Origin: Ypsolopha sequella | Lineage: Eukaryota; Arthropoda; Insecta; Lepidoptera; Ypsolophidae | Assembly: GCA_934047225.1 (NCBI GenBank) | Contig: OW203993.1 | Span: 28,720,069 to 28,784,068 of the forward strand | Length of the DNA stretch: 64,000 nt | Direction of reading: 5' to 3' | Part shown: positions 34,012 to 45,224 of the stretch, in pieces | How the letters are laid out: each line of letters opens with the position of its first letter | Position numbering within the stretch: the stretch's first letter is position 1 | Program-made: the position numbers and the translations under genes | The notes under the pieces: generated by a model | What the model was told of the DNA's origin: nothing | The model's database searches: none | What the model saw: only the letters and a program-made list of their open reading frames with translations

Positions 34012-34251
34012 TACATAACATTATGTCATTGCAGTATAGAAACGCAGAAAGAAAAGTAAATCTGGATGTGAGGAGCTCTGAACCGGGATCAGATCATCCC
34101 GGTTCAGAGCTCCTCACATCCAGATTTACATTTCTTTCTGCGTTTCTATACTGCAATGACATAATGTTAATTTATATCTCCTTGCGATGGATAAATCACC
34201 AAGCGTTCAAACAAAGAAATTTATTTCTGTCATAGTTTTCGTACATAACAT
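34012..34251 (+). mobile_element. Foldback SINE with 74-bp hairpin and target duplication
   Basis: A 10-bp direct repeat TACATAACAT flanks the unit (34012-34021 and 34242-34251). The 5' part is an almost perfect palindrome: 34016-34089 pairs with 34096-34169 with one mismatch around a 6-base loop (CAGATC). It is followed by a ~70-bp tail (ATTTATATCTCCTTGCGATG ... TTCTGTCATAGTTTT). The tail and the inner arm match the tRNA-headed fragment at 25645-25830 and the copy at 42785-45249. The short open frame spanning the hairpin is not a gene. Confidence 0.8.
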
Positions 34252-35269
34252 AACACTCATAAGTTAGGAACCATACATACCATAAAGTTTTTCCTCTATT
34301 TATTTTTAAAGGGAGAAACTCAAGTGTCAGCGAGGGCGTATGCGTGACCGAGTTCCTGTGTTTGACAGAACTTGATTTGGTGTTTCAATTGTGGTTTTCT
34401 GTTTTCTACAAATTGTTCAAAATATGTTTTCGTTTACGTATATTGTAAAATAAACTCGAAATGTATGTGGTTCACTTCACATGTATGTACAATTTACATG
34501 AGCACAAACCTACCTCACGTATACCGTAAAATCTTCTTTTAGTGTTATTTTAAACAATTTCATATTATTGATTATTGGGTGTATTATTGATCATATTGAT
34601 TTGTTATATACTTTTGCAAACACATACATTTTTTTTTGCGTTGTTCAGAAATTTTTCTGCAAATGTGGTGTAGTATGATCAGTACATCATGTGGTTAAGT
34701 TCTCTGAGCACCTCATTAATACACCGGTATAATATAAAACAGTTAAACTTGTCTAAAAAAAAGTTGTCCGTCCAACTCTTCGGTTTATTGGTCGGTCTTT
34801 CGACCGAACATTCTTTTTCAATGAAATGTTAGCTGTGATGCCGTGCAGATTGCAACCTGTATACTAGAACTAAGTGGTGCATGTGCGTCTGCCGCCGTCA
34901 GCAAGTTATCTCCGTGCGCAAGTACCGGCACGAAGGGGCCCCTGGGGCTCTGTGGGGCCCTGCGCGACCCCTGCACTCAGCCGATGAGCTCTCGACTCTA
35001 GCGGGGTCACGCTTTACAATACTTTAATAGTTATAGTGCTCACTGAACTGAACGCCCTTGTGAAACGTGAAAGATTCAAATAATGTTACAGATTTACTTT
35101 AGGATGACCTACAAGGTAGACCTTGTATTTTTTTTGTAACCAAGGTCTTGAATAACAAGAAAACAAGGAGCTAATAAATTGATCCTAAAAAATGAACAAC
35201 ACTAGACTTTCGAAGATTAATTTGAAGAAATTTGAACTTGTCTTTATGATCGTTGCGGCCTGACAGAAG
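34252..35269. other. No recognised gene
   Basis: AT-rich, with a GC-rich patch at about 34900-35000 that shows no convincing frame or motif. Confidence 0.4.
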
Positions 35270-35450
35270 ATTTTCCATATAAATATTTTAGTATTAGCTA
35301 AAAACCCTCCAATCTGTTGGATGAAAGCGCTATAAGTGATAAGGCCGCCAATTGTTACCTTCTCTCATAAGTTTGTTCTTTTACCTTATTTTATTTACTT
35401 TGGTGTACAATAAAGAGTATTTGTCTTGTCTTGTCTTGTCTTGTCTGTTG
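35270..35450 (+). mobile_element. LINE 3' end with (TTGTC)n tail
   Basis: TGGATGAAAGCGCTATAAGT and GATAAGGCCGCCAATTGTTA, then GTGTACAATAAAGAG and (TTGTC)n at about 35421-35446. The same layout occurs at 62490-62605 after a LINE ORF end. Confidence 0.65.
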
Positions 35451-36459
35451 TTTCGCTGAGTGATTATTAGTGTTACACGTCCAAGACAAATAGGCCAATA
35501 GAATAAATTAGCCAACTAATAATCTCCTCTATCAAATGCATATAAAGTCATTGCCATTGACCTTATTGTGTTGGACGGATAGTAACATCTTTTCCTGGCT
35601 AAACTGTGCCATATCCTGAGTGTTGTGATGACTACTGATCACGTAAATTGTGTCGGATTGTATTCACGAAGATAATGGGCTTAGAGGTAGGCAAAAAAAA
35701 GCAGTAAATGGTGCATGAAAATCGGTACAATTAATGTTAAGGCCATACAGTTTGGCAATTAGCAATGATTTTACAAAAAAAAAAAAAAAAACAACTTAGA
35801 TCTCAGGTGTTCCTCTTATAAGAGATTAATATTTATTATTAAGTACTTCTATAATTGTACACCTGGATTTGTCTGCACTTACGGCTTTCCGAATTAATTA
35901 ATTACTTAGAAGTCCGGAAGGAAGGCTGAAAGTGCGGACATTTCCGGACAAATCCAGACGAATCCATTTTATACGTCATTAGATTCCGTACCCATCACTT
36001 ATTTTGAACCATTTCAACTAAATTCATGACTTTTTTCATTATTTCGTGTTTTTTCCAATGTCCCGCTTGGTGTCAATTTTCAGGCTTATACAATATACTT
36101 GAGTAATTTTTTGCAATGTTCCGAAAATTAAAGTAAGTAAGTACGTAAGAACAAAAAAAACGAAAACATAGTTTTTTTTTCTCGCGAACTGCGAGTATTT
36201 ATGGGCTATTAAGATAAGACTAGATTCATTACATTAAAATTTTTTTTTTCGGTGTTGCAATTGAACATATTTGACAGGACTGAACTTAATTCAAGCCTTC
36301 CGTGTTTTTCTTTCTGTATCGAAAAGACGAAGATAGAACGTTTAAAATAAGGTTAGTCCTATCAAACTACTTAAATATAAATACTGATCTCCAATAAAAC
36401 GTTTTTTTTTTGCAAATTACGTGTCAAATTGATAAGTCATACTTGTAATTTAATTATAA
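35451..36459. other. No recognised gene
   Basis: AT-rich intergenic sequence. A diverged inverted pair at about 35869-35900 and 35930-35965 (GGATTTGTCTGCACTT / AAGTGCGGACATTTCCGG) is a weak foldback. Confidence 0.4.
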
Positions 36460-36547
36460 TATATTATGTAGTATTGTCTTAACCTGCGAGTTGGTATAAA
36501 ACTGTAAGTAGGTATAAGGTTCTTGTGTAAATAAATAAATAAATAAG
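36460..36547 (+). repeat. Short retroelement tail
   Basis: AT-rich sequence ending in (AAATA)n at about 36529-36546, like the LINE tail at 1112-1134. Confidence 0.35.
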
Positions 36548-38459
36548 GGAGAACGTTTCGTGTCTGGTAAAAAATGCATAACTTAAGATTGTTTTTTCTT
36601 CGTTTTTGATTAAACATAATTGTTTTTGGTATGTTGCGAGTATAGTTTAATGTCGATTAGGCTTTTCCGGCAAAATGTTGTTATTTCATGCATTACGTTG
36701 TAAATGAATAGGCACACAAACTTTTAACACGACATTCGACCATGTTTGCAAAACGCCATTTTCGTGCTTTTAAGAGGATGGCATACCCTAGCAACTTTCT
36801 TTATTACCCGTCCAGCACAATAAGTCTAATGGCAAAGACCTTATTTGCTTTTCATAGAGGCGGTTATATGTTGGCTCTTTGGCCTCTTGTTCTTGGACGC
36901 GTAATACTAGTGATCACGCAGCGAAACAACAAATTAGTGTGTGTTTTAGCTAATACTGAAATATTTTGTAGTGAAAAAAATATTGGATTTAGGTAACATC
37001 CCTTCATATTTCTATTGCCTATTTTATAAAAAAAAATCAAGTTGATCTCGTAACCGCGTTTTTGAAACGAACGTTTGAAAACAAAAAAAAAAGAGGGTGA
37101 AAAACATTTTTTTTTGACAAATTAATGTTAAAACATTGTTTATAGGTGGAATCCCTAGATAAAAGATCGATAAATCAAATATATTTTCTTTAATATGAGG
37201 AGAGACCTAGTTTCTTCCAATGAATCCTTGAAAACCTGGTGTTGTTGATGTTCTAGCGTCAGGTGTCCCGTTAACGCTATTTGCATCTTTTTACAATCGG
37301 TGTGTACCGTTAAGACTATTAGGAAAATTAGATTCACGTAAACAATCAAGCCAATAAAGTTGTTGTTGAACAGAGAGCCTAACGAGTCGCCTTCAGTTCA
37401 CAGAAACACAGTTCGTTACATTTTTTATTATATTCTCCGTCTCGGTCCGACAAAAAAGACGAATGTTGAATATCTAAAACGTATTTTAACGAATTTGCAA
37501 GTTCATTTTTATACAAAGTGCTAATTAGTTGAGTTGTTTGTTGTTTTCAAAAAGTCCGCACCGCAGCCAGCGCCCCTTGCGGTGTACAGAGGAAGCTTAC
37601 CGAGTTTCAAATAAACCATTTTTGAGTTTACGCAACAAAAAGCCTTCAAAAGAAGTGCAAAGTTGCAGCAACGTAGTTACGGTTAAGTTGTAAGTAGCGT
37701 TTTTGTTGGCGAGGTGGTACGCGATCTTGATATTTGAAAAATAGATAGATATGTACCTAATAAATATTCGTGTAAGGTTTTGTTACGATACGATCTACTT
37801 TACAGACAGAACACGTGATAAATACTATTAGTTGCCTGTGTACACTAAAATATACGGCGATTAATGATTAAGATATTTCCTTTTGGTGCATTGCTTTTTA
37901 GGACTGAAAGAATGATTTAAGAAGGGTAGCCATTAATTTTATTAATGTAAGTTTTTTATGTGGGTGGTAGGGGGGGGGAGAGATTCCTGACATTAACATT
38001 GTAGCTAAAAGGTCAAGTTGGGTATCATTTTCGAGTAAATCAAATACGTAGAATTCATTTCTGCTATTCAGTTTGCAATATTTTCCACAGAAAAGCTAAA
38101 AAAAAAGAAAATATGTAATCGTCATTTTCCTTTTTTTTTACAAAGTCGTCCATATCATTTTTAATTTAACAGATGATAAAATAAAAATTATTAATTTTAA
38201 AAGCCTATTTAATCTCCCTTTTAAAAAGTACCCACATGATGTATTAGTCTGAGTAAAACAGATGAAAAAAAAAAAACTCCACAATATCGAGAACACTATA
38301 AATTACAAAGACCCGATTTTGACCACAAACTCTTATAACAGAAAAAGATGGTGCAGTTTAAGTTAGAGTAAGCATGTCTAAATAATGCCTGTTACTGGTA
38401 TTCAGGACCCAGGTAGTGATAAATCAAACTAAAATGCCTTATTTGAAAAATGCGAGAGT
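36548..38459. other. No recognised gene
   Basis: AT-rich. The 84-residue + frame at 36742-36996 has no recognisable domain and no splice context. Confidence 0.4.
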
Positions 38460-39595
38460 AACTTTAGTTTCAAAGGGGAGAAATTTCTGGAGACGCTTAA
38501 GGGAATGAAATGTGGCAAAGACTTTCCTGCTGACCTCATTAATATGCGCAGCCCACGTCAGATTACAATCAATTTTTTGCAGATTTAGTGTAGGCAATAG
38601 GGATATCGTTATAAACTACTTGTGGAATTACCGTTTGATTGAGAAGGTTAGTCATATATCTGCTACCGAAAATAATGGCTTGAGATTTTTTGGGATTAAC
38701 CAAAAGTCCGAAAGCCTCCGCCCACCTGTGAATGTTTGAAAGATCACTGTTCATTTCTAAGACAGCAATATCTGCCTCAATTACGACAAAGTGGCGGCAG
38801 AGTTGTAAATCGTCTGCGTAAAGATAGTAGTTTGAAGAAAGAACATTGGAAACAGAATTTATAAAAATTGAAAAAAGGAGAGGAGAGAGGACACCACCTT
38901 GAGGTACACCAGCAGTTAATTGGCACCACTCCGAGGAAACTTCATCCGAGCGTATGCACTGCAGGCGACCCCTTAAATAAGTATCAAACCATTCTGTGAC
39001 AAGAGGAGATACTTTAAGAGAGCTAAGAATGCTAAGGAGTACATCGAAGTCTACACAGTTAAATGCATTACTGAAATCCAATAGTGTGAGTACAGTCAGT
39101 TTCTTATTGTCAATAGCTAATTTTATATCATTGGAGACTTTCAGGAGTGCCGTGACCTATTTTTAGATAAGAAATACGAAATTTGGTTGTGGACTAAAGA
39201 CTCAAGAACTTTCGAAAGGATAGGAAGAATGGAAATTGGACGATACTCAGAAAACGATGAAGGGTTTGTAGTCTTTGGAAGAGGGATGACATGTGCATTT
39301 TTACAGGCTGTGGGGAATGAGCTGGTGACAAGGGAGCAGTTGATAACGTCAGCTAGGACAGGTAAAAGTTCATCTAGTATAAGATGCAGCGTTTGAGAGC
39401 AAATTTCGTCATCACCCACAGCCTTTGAAGTAATAGAAAGAATTGCTCTCTTAACGTCACACTCAGAAACAGTCTTGAAGGCAAAATGATCGCAGTCAGG
39501 TTTGGGCTTATTAAGAAGGTTTAGGAGAGTTTTGTTTTTCAATTTGTCTTCTAAGGAGACAGGCAGTTTAGAAAAATGCTGATTAAGTGCATAGA
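38460..39595 (-). pseudogene. LINE fragment: reverse transcriptase domain (Jockey/CR1-like)
   Basis: Minus-strand pieces in order: FYALNQHFSKLPVSLEDKLK leading into KNKTLLNLLNKPKPDCDHFA and the RT motifs EYRPISILPILSKVLESLVH (39542-39141); after a frameshift near 39150, LTLLDFSNAFNCVDFDVLL, TAGVPQGGVLSPLLFSIFIN and the catalytic YADDL (39081-38569); after another shift, DCNLTWAAHINEVSRKVFAT. Endonuclease and 5' part missing. The 5' truncation point falls at about 39596, directly against the coding fragment 39597-39985, which it interrupts. Dead by at least two frameshifts. The catalytic YADD is preserved. Confidence 0.85.
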
Positions 39596-39596
39596 A

Positions 39597-39985
39597 TGAA
39601 ACGCTGAAACGGTGTCACACCCTGTGAATGCATGGTAGCCTCTTAAAGCTTCTGTTTTATCTGCGATTAAATGGTTTGCTACTTCATGCACCGGTATGTA
39701 GCTATGGTATTTGCCAGTGCCGAAAGATATCCACAGCTCCTTGAGACCATGTTACTGAAGTGAAAAATAAAAGGATATCACTATAACCACAACATCTGAA
39801 TCAACCGTGTGTATCGTAATTTTTGACGCGCCATTGAGGGCCATATCTTATGCATGTAAAAAAATACGGCTATGTGCCTCTTCAACATAAGTTAAACAGA
39901 TTAGTGAGTCGTTTGGATCATCGGACCCGACAAATTTAACTTTAATTAAATTATCGTCAAAAAAGCAAGATTTTTTTATAATTTT
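39597..39985 (-). pseudogene. Fragment of an EEADTR / DTDVV / GCDTTS-type protein
   Basis: A minus-strand frame reads FVGSDDPNDSLICLTYVEEA, HSRIFLHA-stop-DMALNG, SKITIHTVDSDVVVIVISFY, then after a second stop HGLKELWISFGTGKYHSYIP, VHEVANHL and LRGYHAFTGCDTVSAFHSMH. The order E-E-A-x-x-R, V-D-x-D-V-V-V and G-C-D-T-x-S matches a protein domain that is repeatedly found in animal genomes as multicopy, often transposon-associated genes. The spaced acidic motifs recall PIN/FEN-type nucleases. Two in-frame stops and the LINE at 38460-39595, which cuts it immediately after the GCDTVSAF motif, show it is dead. The remainder of the domain was not found beyond the LINE. Confidence 0.6.
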
Positions 39986-40479
39986 ATTTTAATTTCGAGA
40001 TTTTTATATGAAATACTATAAGTATTATTTCGTATATGGCCTGTACGTCTCAAGTTTAGTTAAAAATGATACTAAACTTAACGTTGTAACTAGAAAAAAA
40101 CATATATTGAATTATCATATTTTAATAACGAAAGACTACTCCCTCTCTTTCCTACATCAATTTTTTTTATGGCTACCCTTCGGAAAATGATCTAAGGGTT
40201 CTAAGTATTCACTCTGCAAAAGGAAACCTTTTAATCATCAAACGCCGTATATTGGGGTTTTTTGTCGTCTACAGAGGCAACTATATTTTCAGGGGTCTTT
40301 TAAAATTTTGTTTTTTACATTTTGTGAAAATTTCAAATAATGTTTTTAAGATAGTCAAAAGATATCTCATATCTTCGATAACAATATGTATTCTTTTCAG
40401 TTTTGTATTTACATCTAGTTTCTGAAAAACTTTTATATAAAGTTGGATTTTATTCCAACGCCCATATTACTAGTTATTA
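39986..40479. other. No recognised feature
   Basis: AT-rich sequence without bounded repeats or coding motifs. Confidence 0.4.
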
Positions 40480-40865
40480 TGCTACAAGGGCGAAAAGGAA
40501 TAAATTACGAGGACGATTTAAAACACGAGCGTAGCGAGTGATTTAAACGTAACAGATTAATTTATTGCTCTTATGCCCGTGTATCATACTACGTTTTTCA
40601 ATGCATAGTGTGAGGAAATAAAACAAATATAATCTTGTGAACTTTAAATTATGATTGGCTCAAAAGGACTGTATCCAGAGCCGTTCAAAAGTGGAAAAAA
40701 AGTATAAAATTTATGGTACTCAGGAAAGGCTGCAGGTTAGCCAACCATTGTAAATAAATTAAAATAATAATAATAATAAAGCCCTAGGGCAAAATAATCG
40801 ACTTTCTGTTCGTTTTTGATGCATAAAAAGTAGGCCTTTACGAGCACTTGCATTGAAAAATAATT
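40480..40865 (-). repeat. Interspersed repeat, family C, copy 2
   Basis: Reverse complement of 4812-5215 with modest divergence (ACAAGGGCGAAAAGGAATAA, GGCTGCAGGTTAGCCAACC, TTTACGAGCACTTGCATTG). Confidence 0.8.
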
Positions 40866-41404
40866 TACTACTATTTATGAGCTCAGTGCCCCCTCCCCCC
40901 TTAAAAACGAAATCAGACTCATGCTTTTAAGGCCTAGATATTTATATACTTTTTATAACTAAATAGATCAATTACTACCGATAAGTAACGGTTCCATAAA
41001 TTCGCACCGCTATCGTTACATGGCATCGACGAAATAAGCGAGACAAAAATACTACAGAACGCAAGAGAGTAAGGGACAGCTTGAAAGACATCAACGCGGT
41101 GTACAAGTTTCGATCATCGTGTGACCAGTATAAGTTGAACCGCGATGATTTTGTAAAAAATATGTTGTATTAAACATTTATGTATTAGTATCTAAGAAAT
41201 GTGATAACATCCTTTTTAAAGTTACTGGTTGTTCTAGTTTTTCCACACCATTTCACAGTGCAAGTAGGTATTTTAGCTACTTTTTACGTATATTACGATT
41301 TTTATTCGTATGAGCTATGAACGCGCTTACGTGTCCGAGATCCGGTCACCACTGACATTGGTTTTGAATGTATGTGCTCATATAGGCCAAACCACGCTAA
41401 TGTC

Positions 41405-41688
41405 TTCCATCCATCCACCAGCCTAGTTCGTCCACTGCTGGACATAAGCCTTTCCAGGACTTTGCCACTCCCGGCGGTCATCCTGGAAGAATTGCCGGAA
41501 CCCTCGCACCAGTGACGCCGCTGCCCGTCACCAGTCTGTTCCATATAAGGTCCGGCTATTAGGGATGGATATACCGCCATCCATCGGTCCCAGGCATGGT
41601 GGGCCTCCTGGTTTTTTGCCTGTGAGCTGTCCTCTTACTCTCCCCTGAATTACTTCGAGAGGGTCTCCAAGTAAGATGGTGGTACCTT
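41405..41688 (-). mobile_element. RTE-tailed nonautonomous element, main piece
   Basis: Reverse orientation: CATCCATCCACCAGCCTAGT, then TTCGTCCACTGCTGGACATA, GTCTGTTCCATATAAGG, and up to AAGTAAGATGGTGGTACCT. The head is found separately at 41976-42047. Confidence 0.75.
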
Positions 41689-41975
41689 TTCGAATAATAT
41701 TTCAAAATTCATCCACGACCAAACAAAGTACTCTTTAACAACATCTCGTGACAAACTAAGATCATTTCACCCTATCACCCTATAAAGGTGTCTGCAAGGT
41801 AATCAAGGAGGATGACATGAAGGAGTTTCAATGCTCTGGAGACATATTCTCAGAACAGCTCTCAGCTACTCCGCACCGAAGTGTGCCGCCCTAGTTTGAC
41901 TCGATAAGATATGTGTCCCGATGTGTTCGAGGTGGTGTCAGAGGTGTTCTAGACCCTCGTTTCATTTTTATTTTC

Positions 41976-42047
41976 ACTTCGAGGGGGTCTCCAAGTAAGA
42001 TGGTGGTACCTCCACAGTCAAGCCCGGCATCAGCTCTACCACCTGGT
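41976..42047 (-). mobile_element. RTE-tailed nonautonomous element, head piece
   Basis: ACTTCGAGGGGGTCTCCAAG through CCACAGTCAAGCCCGGCATC. The first ~36 bases repeat 41649-41688, so the split copy has a duplicated junction around about 290 bp of other sequence. Confidence 0.65.
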
Positions 42048-42900
42048 GCTAATGTCTTACAGAAAGTAATTGCCCTGCAAGGGACGTTTATTGGGGGTTG
42101 TCTATGGTGGGGGCTATGCCCTTTACTCGACTTTTAGATTAGATTTCGGTGTGATTTTTACACAACATAGGTTTAAAAGGCACCTACAACTTCCGTTTTT
42201 TAGGGTTCCGTAGTACCTAAAAGGTACAAAAGAAACCTGTATGGTGAGACTCCGTTGGCCGTCCGTCCGTATGTCACAGCCTCATAACTTTAGCACCGTT
42301 AAAGATAAAGATATTAAATTAGCAAAAAATAGCATTAATTTGCCCACATATCACTTCAAAATATTTCCAAAACAATAAATAAATAGTAAATAATATTATC
42401 CTAAAAATAAATTATGGGTATCAAATTGTAGATAATAAAAAGTTGATGTAAAAATATTTACTTTTATATTGTAAAAATACATACTTTACTTTTTTAAATT
42501 TTACTATATTTATAGGCAACGGTTTCAAAAAATCTTAAAAAAAAAACACAAATATATGTATGTCCCCCCCCGTTATCTACGAAATTGGTAGACCGAAAAA
42601 TATGAAAAGATGTCGATTATAGATCATAACTGGCCCATTACAGAAAAATTATTGCAATTTAAAAAAGTTGAGAACAAATGAGAAGAGAAGTAAAATAAAA
42701 AAAACATATTTTATAGAAAAACAATATGGATATCAAATTGTAGGAAATAAAAAGTTGATTGTAAAAATAAAAAGTTTGGCTTTATTTAATTGCATCTTTA
42801 ACATTATATCATTGCAGTATATAAACTTTTCTATACTGCAATTATGTATATAATGTTAATTTATATCTCCTTGCGATGTAAAATCGCCAAGTGTTCAAAC

Positions 42901-45224
42901 ATAGAAATTTATAACTTTAAACTCTCGCGTTTTGTACACATTATAATATATATAATCGGGTCTACCGCGATCAATTTTTACCTTTTTACGAAAAGGGGGA
43001 CGCGACAACAGTCGCGAAGCAACTGTTGACGGAAGCAACAGTCAGAGGTCAAAATCAGACTCGCAGACACAGTGATTAATTTGACAAATTCTGTGATAGA
43101 TGAAGCAACCACTAGTGTACTTGCAAAAAGGGTTGAATTTTGCACTAACACCAAAAAGGATTCCATATGAAAACATCATAGCTAGTGTTGAGGAAGCACT
43201 TATTCGTAACAAAGTAACATCGAGCGACGCGGAAACTTTGCGGCAAGATGTTGCCGTGATTCTACGAAAATCGAAGCTACCGAAAAGTAACATTACCACA
43301 ACAGAGCGTGAAGCACTTAAATCACTCCGTGAAAACAAAGAAATTTTAGTGTTAAAATCGGATAAGGGAAACGCTACTGTCGTAATGAATACTGCTGACT
43401 ATGATGAAAAGATACAAGTTTTGTTGAGTGACAAAAAAAAATGTGTACAAACCAGTGACGTACAATCCAACAGCCAGGGTTAATCGACATATACGTTCCT
43501 TGATTAAAAACCATGAGGACCTCTTCACTGAAGATGAATTTCAAAATCTACACAGACCGAAAAACGTTCAGCCACCTAAACTTTATGGTCTGCCGAAAGT
43601 ACATAAATCCAACGTGCCCCTACGTCCAATCGTGAGTCAGATTGGTTCACCCACGTATGATTTAGCGAAACATGTTGCGGGAGTACTGCAGACACTAGTT
43701 GGTAAAACTTCGTCTTACGTGAAAGATTCTCGCCATTTCGTAGATATTGCCAAGAATTTGAAACTGGAACCGAATGAGATTATGATAAGTTTCGATGTGG
43801 AATCCCTTTTCACTAACGTTCCAATCAAAGAGTGTCTTGATGTTATCAGACAAAAATTGAGGATGAACAATCTGTCAGAAGAATACATTGTTTTGCTACA
43901 GCGTTGCTTGGATGGCAACTACTTCCTTTACCAGGGTCAATATTTTCTCCAGATAGATGGTGTGGCGATGGGAAGTCCTGTGGCTCCGGTGCTCGCCAAT
44001 ATCTGGATGGAACATTTTGAGGAGGAGGCTTTACGTACCGGTCCCTCAACAATCAGACTCTGGAAGAGATATGTTGATGACGTATTTAGCATTCTCAAGG
44101 AAGCAAAACAGTATGCAGATCATCTTAACTCCATCCATCCAAAAATAAACTTTACGTATGAGATGGAATGTGACAGAACTTTGGCATTTCTTGATGTCAA
44201 ATTAATGGTGAGATCTGATGGTTCTCTGGCCCACACTGTATATCGAAAACCAACACACACAGATAGATACCTGCACGCCTCTTCACACCACCATCCTCGT
44301 CACATCCAATCCGTCATGACATCACTAACAAACAGAGCACATGATCTCTGTGACCCTGACCATCTTAAGGATGAGCTGTCACATGTTCAGGAGGTACTCA
44401 GACAAAACGGATATCAGATGAAGAGGCGACATCCAAGACCAAAAAAGGAAAAGTGTCCTGAGGTTAACAGAAAACCAGCGTTTATGCCCTATATCGAAGG
44501 TATTACGGATAAGATTGGAACAGAATTAAATAAATACTCCATTAAGACTGTATATACTCCGTTATCCAAAGTGGCAAGCCATTTACGCACACCGAAGGAT
44601 GTGATTCCTTTTCAAAATCCAGGTGTCTATAAGATAAAATGCAGCTGTGGAAGTTCCTACATTGGCCAAACAAAACGTAGCGTACAGGAAAGGGTCAAGC
44701 AACACATAGCAGCTGTGAAAAACCGGCAGATGTACAAATCAGCGATAGCAGAACATCTTTTAGAATCCGGGACCAACCACTGGATAGAACTGCATAACCC
44801 GAAAATTCTCTCCACCGATCGCCATTACTACCCTAGAATTGTGCGTGAAGCGATTGAAATCAAGAAACATCCAAATAATTTCAATAGGGAAGATGGTTTC
44901 AAATTGTCTCCCACATGGAGTCCAGTCATCGGGAAATTTAAATCGCGGGTTTCTTCTCTTAGTGCATCTCCGGATACTGTGAGTGTTGTGTGCCGTGCGT
45001 GAATAAGATAACAATTAATTTTAAAGACTAAAGTGTTTTTGCGGGTACAAGGAAAATACTTCGGTCATCACCTGCATCTCATCACTGCGCCTCGCCATAC
45101 TTGCCAGTTTCCCGTAGACCACGAGACATGCAACTGTCTCGAAACGTCGGGCGTCCCCCTTTTCGTAAAAAGGTAAAAATTGATCGCGGTAGACCCGATT
45201 ATATATATTATAATAGAAATTTAT
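42901..45224 (+). mobile_element. Penelope-like element, near complete, with inverted termini and target duplication
   Basis: The 12-bp target duplication ATAGAAATTTAT lies at 42901-42912 and 45213-45224. Terminal inverted repeats of 64 bp: 42940-43003 and 45151-45214, perfect by eye (TCGGGTCTACCGCGATCAAT and its complement). A 27-nt extension (42913-42939) precedes the left repeat, matching the one-sided 'tail' known for Penelope-like elements. Coding region 43100-45002. The 3' non-coding part has a stem-and-GAAAC motif (GAGAC ... GTCTCGAAACGTCG, 45123-45149) like those of PLE terminal hammerheads, but the expected CUGAUGA word is not intact. Confidence 0.9.
43100..45002 (+). pseudogene. Penelope-like polyprotein: reverse transcriptase + GIY-YIG, one frameshift
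   Basis: Two overlapping frames make one protein. 43100-43483 gives the N-terminal part ([40 protein letters not shown]). 43428-45002 gives the rest: LYGLPKVHK (residues 52-60 of that frame), [29 protein letters not shown], the catalytic YVDDVF near residue 216, FLDVKL, and a GIY-YIG nuclease ([20 protein letters not shown], near residue 399) before TGA at 45000. The switch lies in a run of nine A at 43433-43441; the length is off by one. All catalytic words are present. The frameshift could be a real mutation or a homopolymer sequence error, in which case the element may be active. Confidence 0.88.

Noticed and set aside
36742..36996. 84-codon forward frame
   Set aside because: No recognised motif and no gene context; kept only as unannotated sequence.
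43715..44148. Additional open frames on both strands inside the Penelope-like coding region
   Set aside because: Shadows of the reverse transcriptase frame in other frames.
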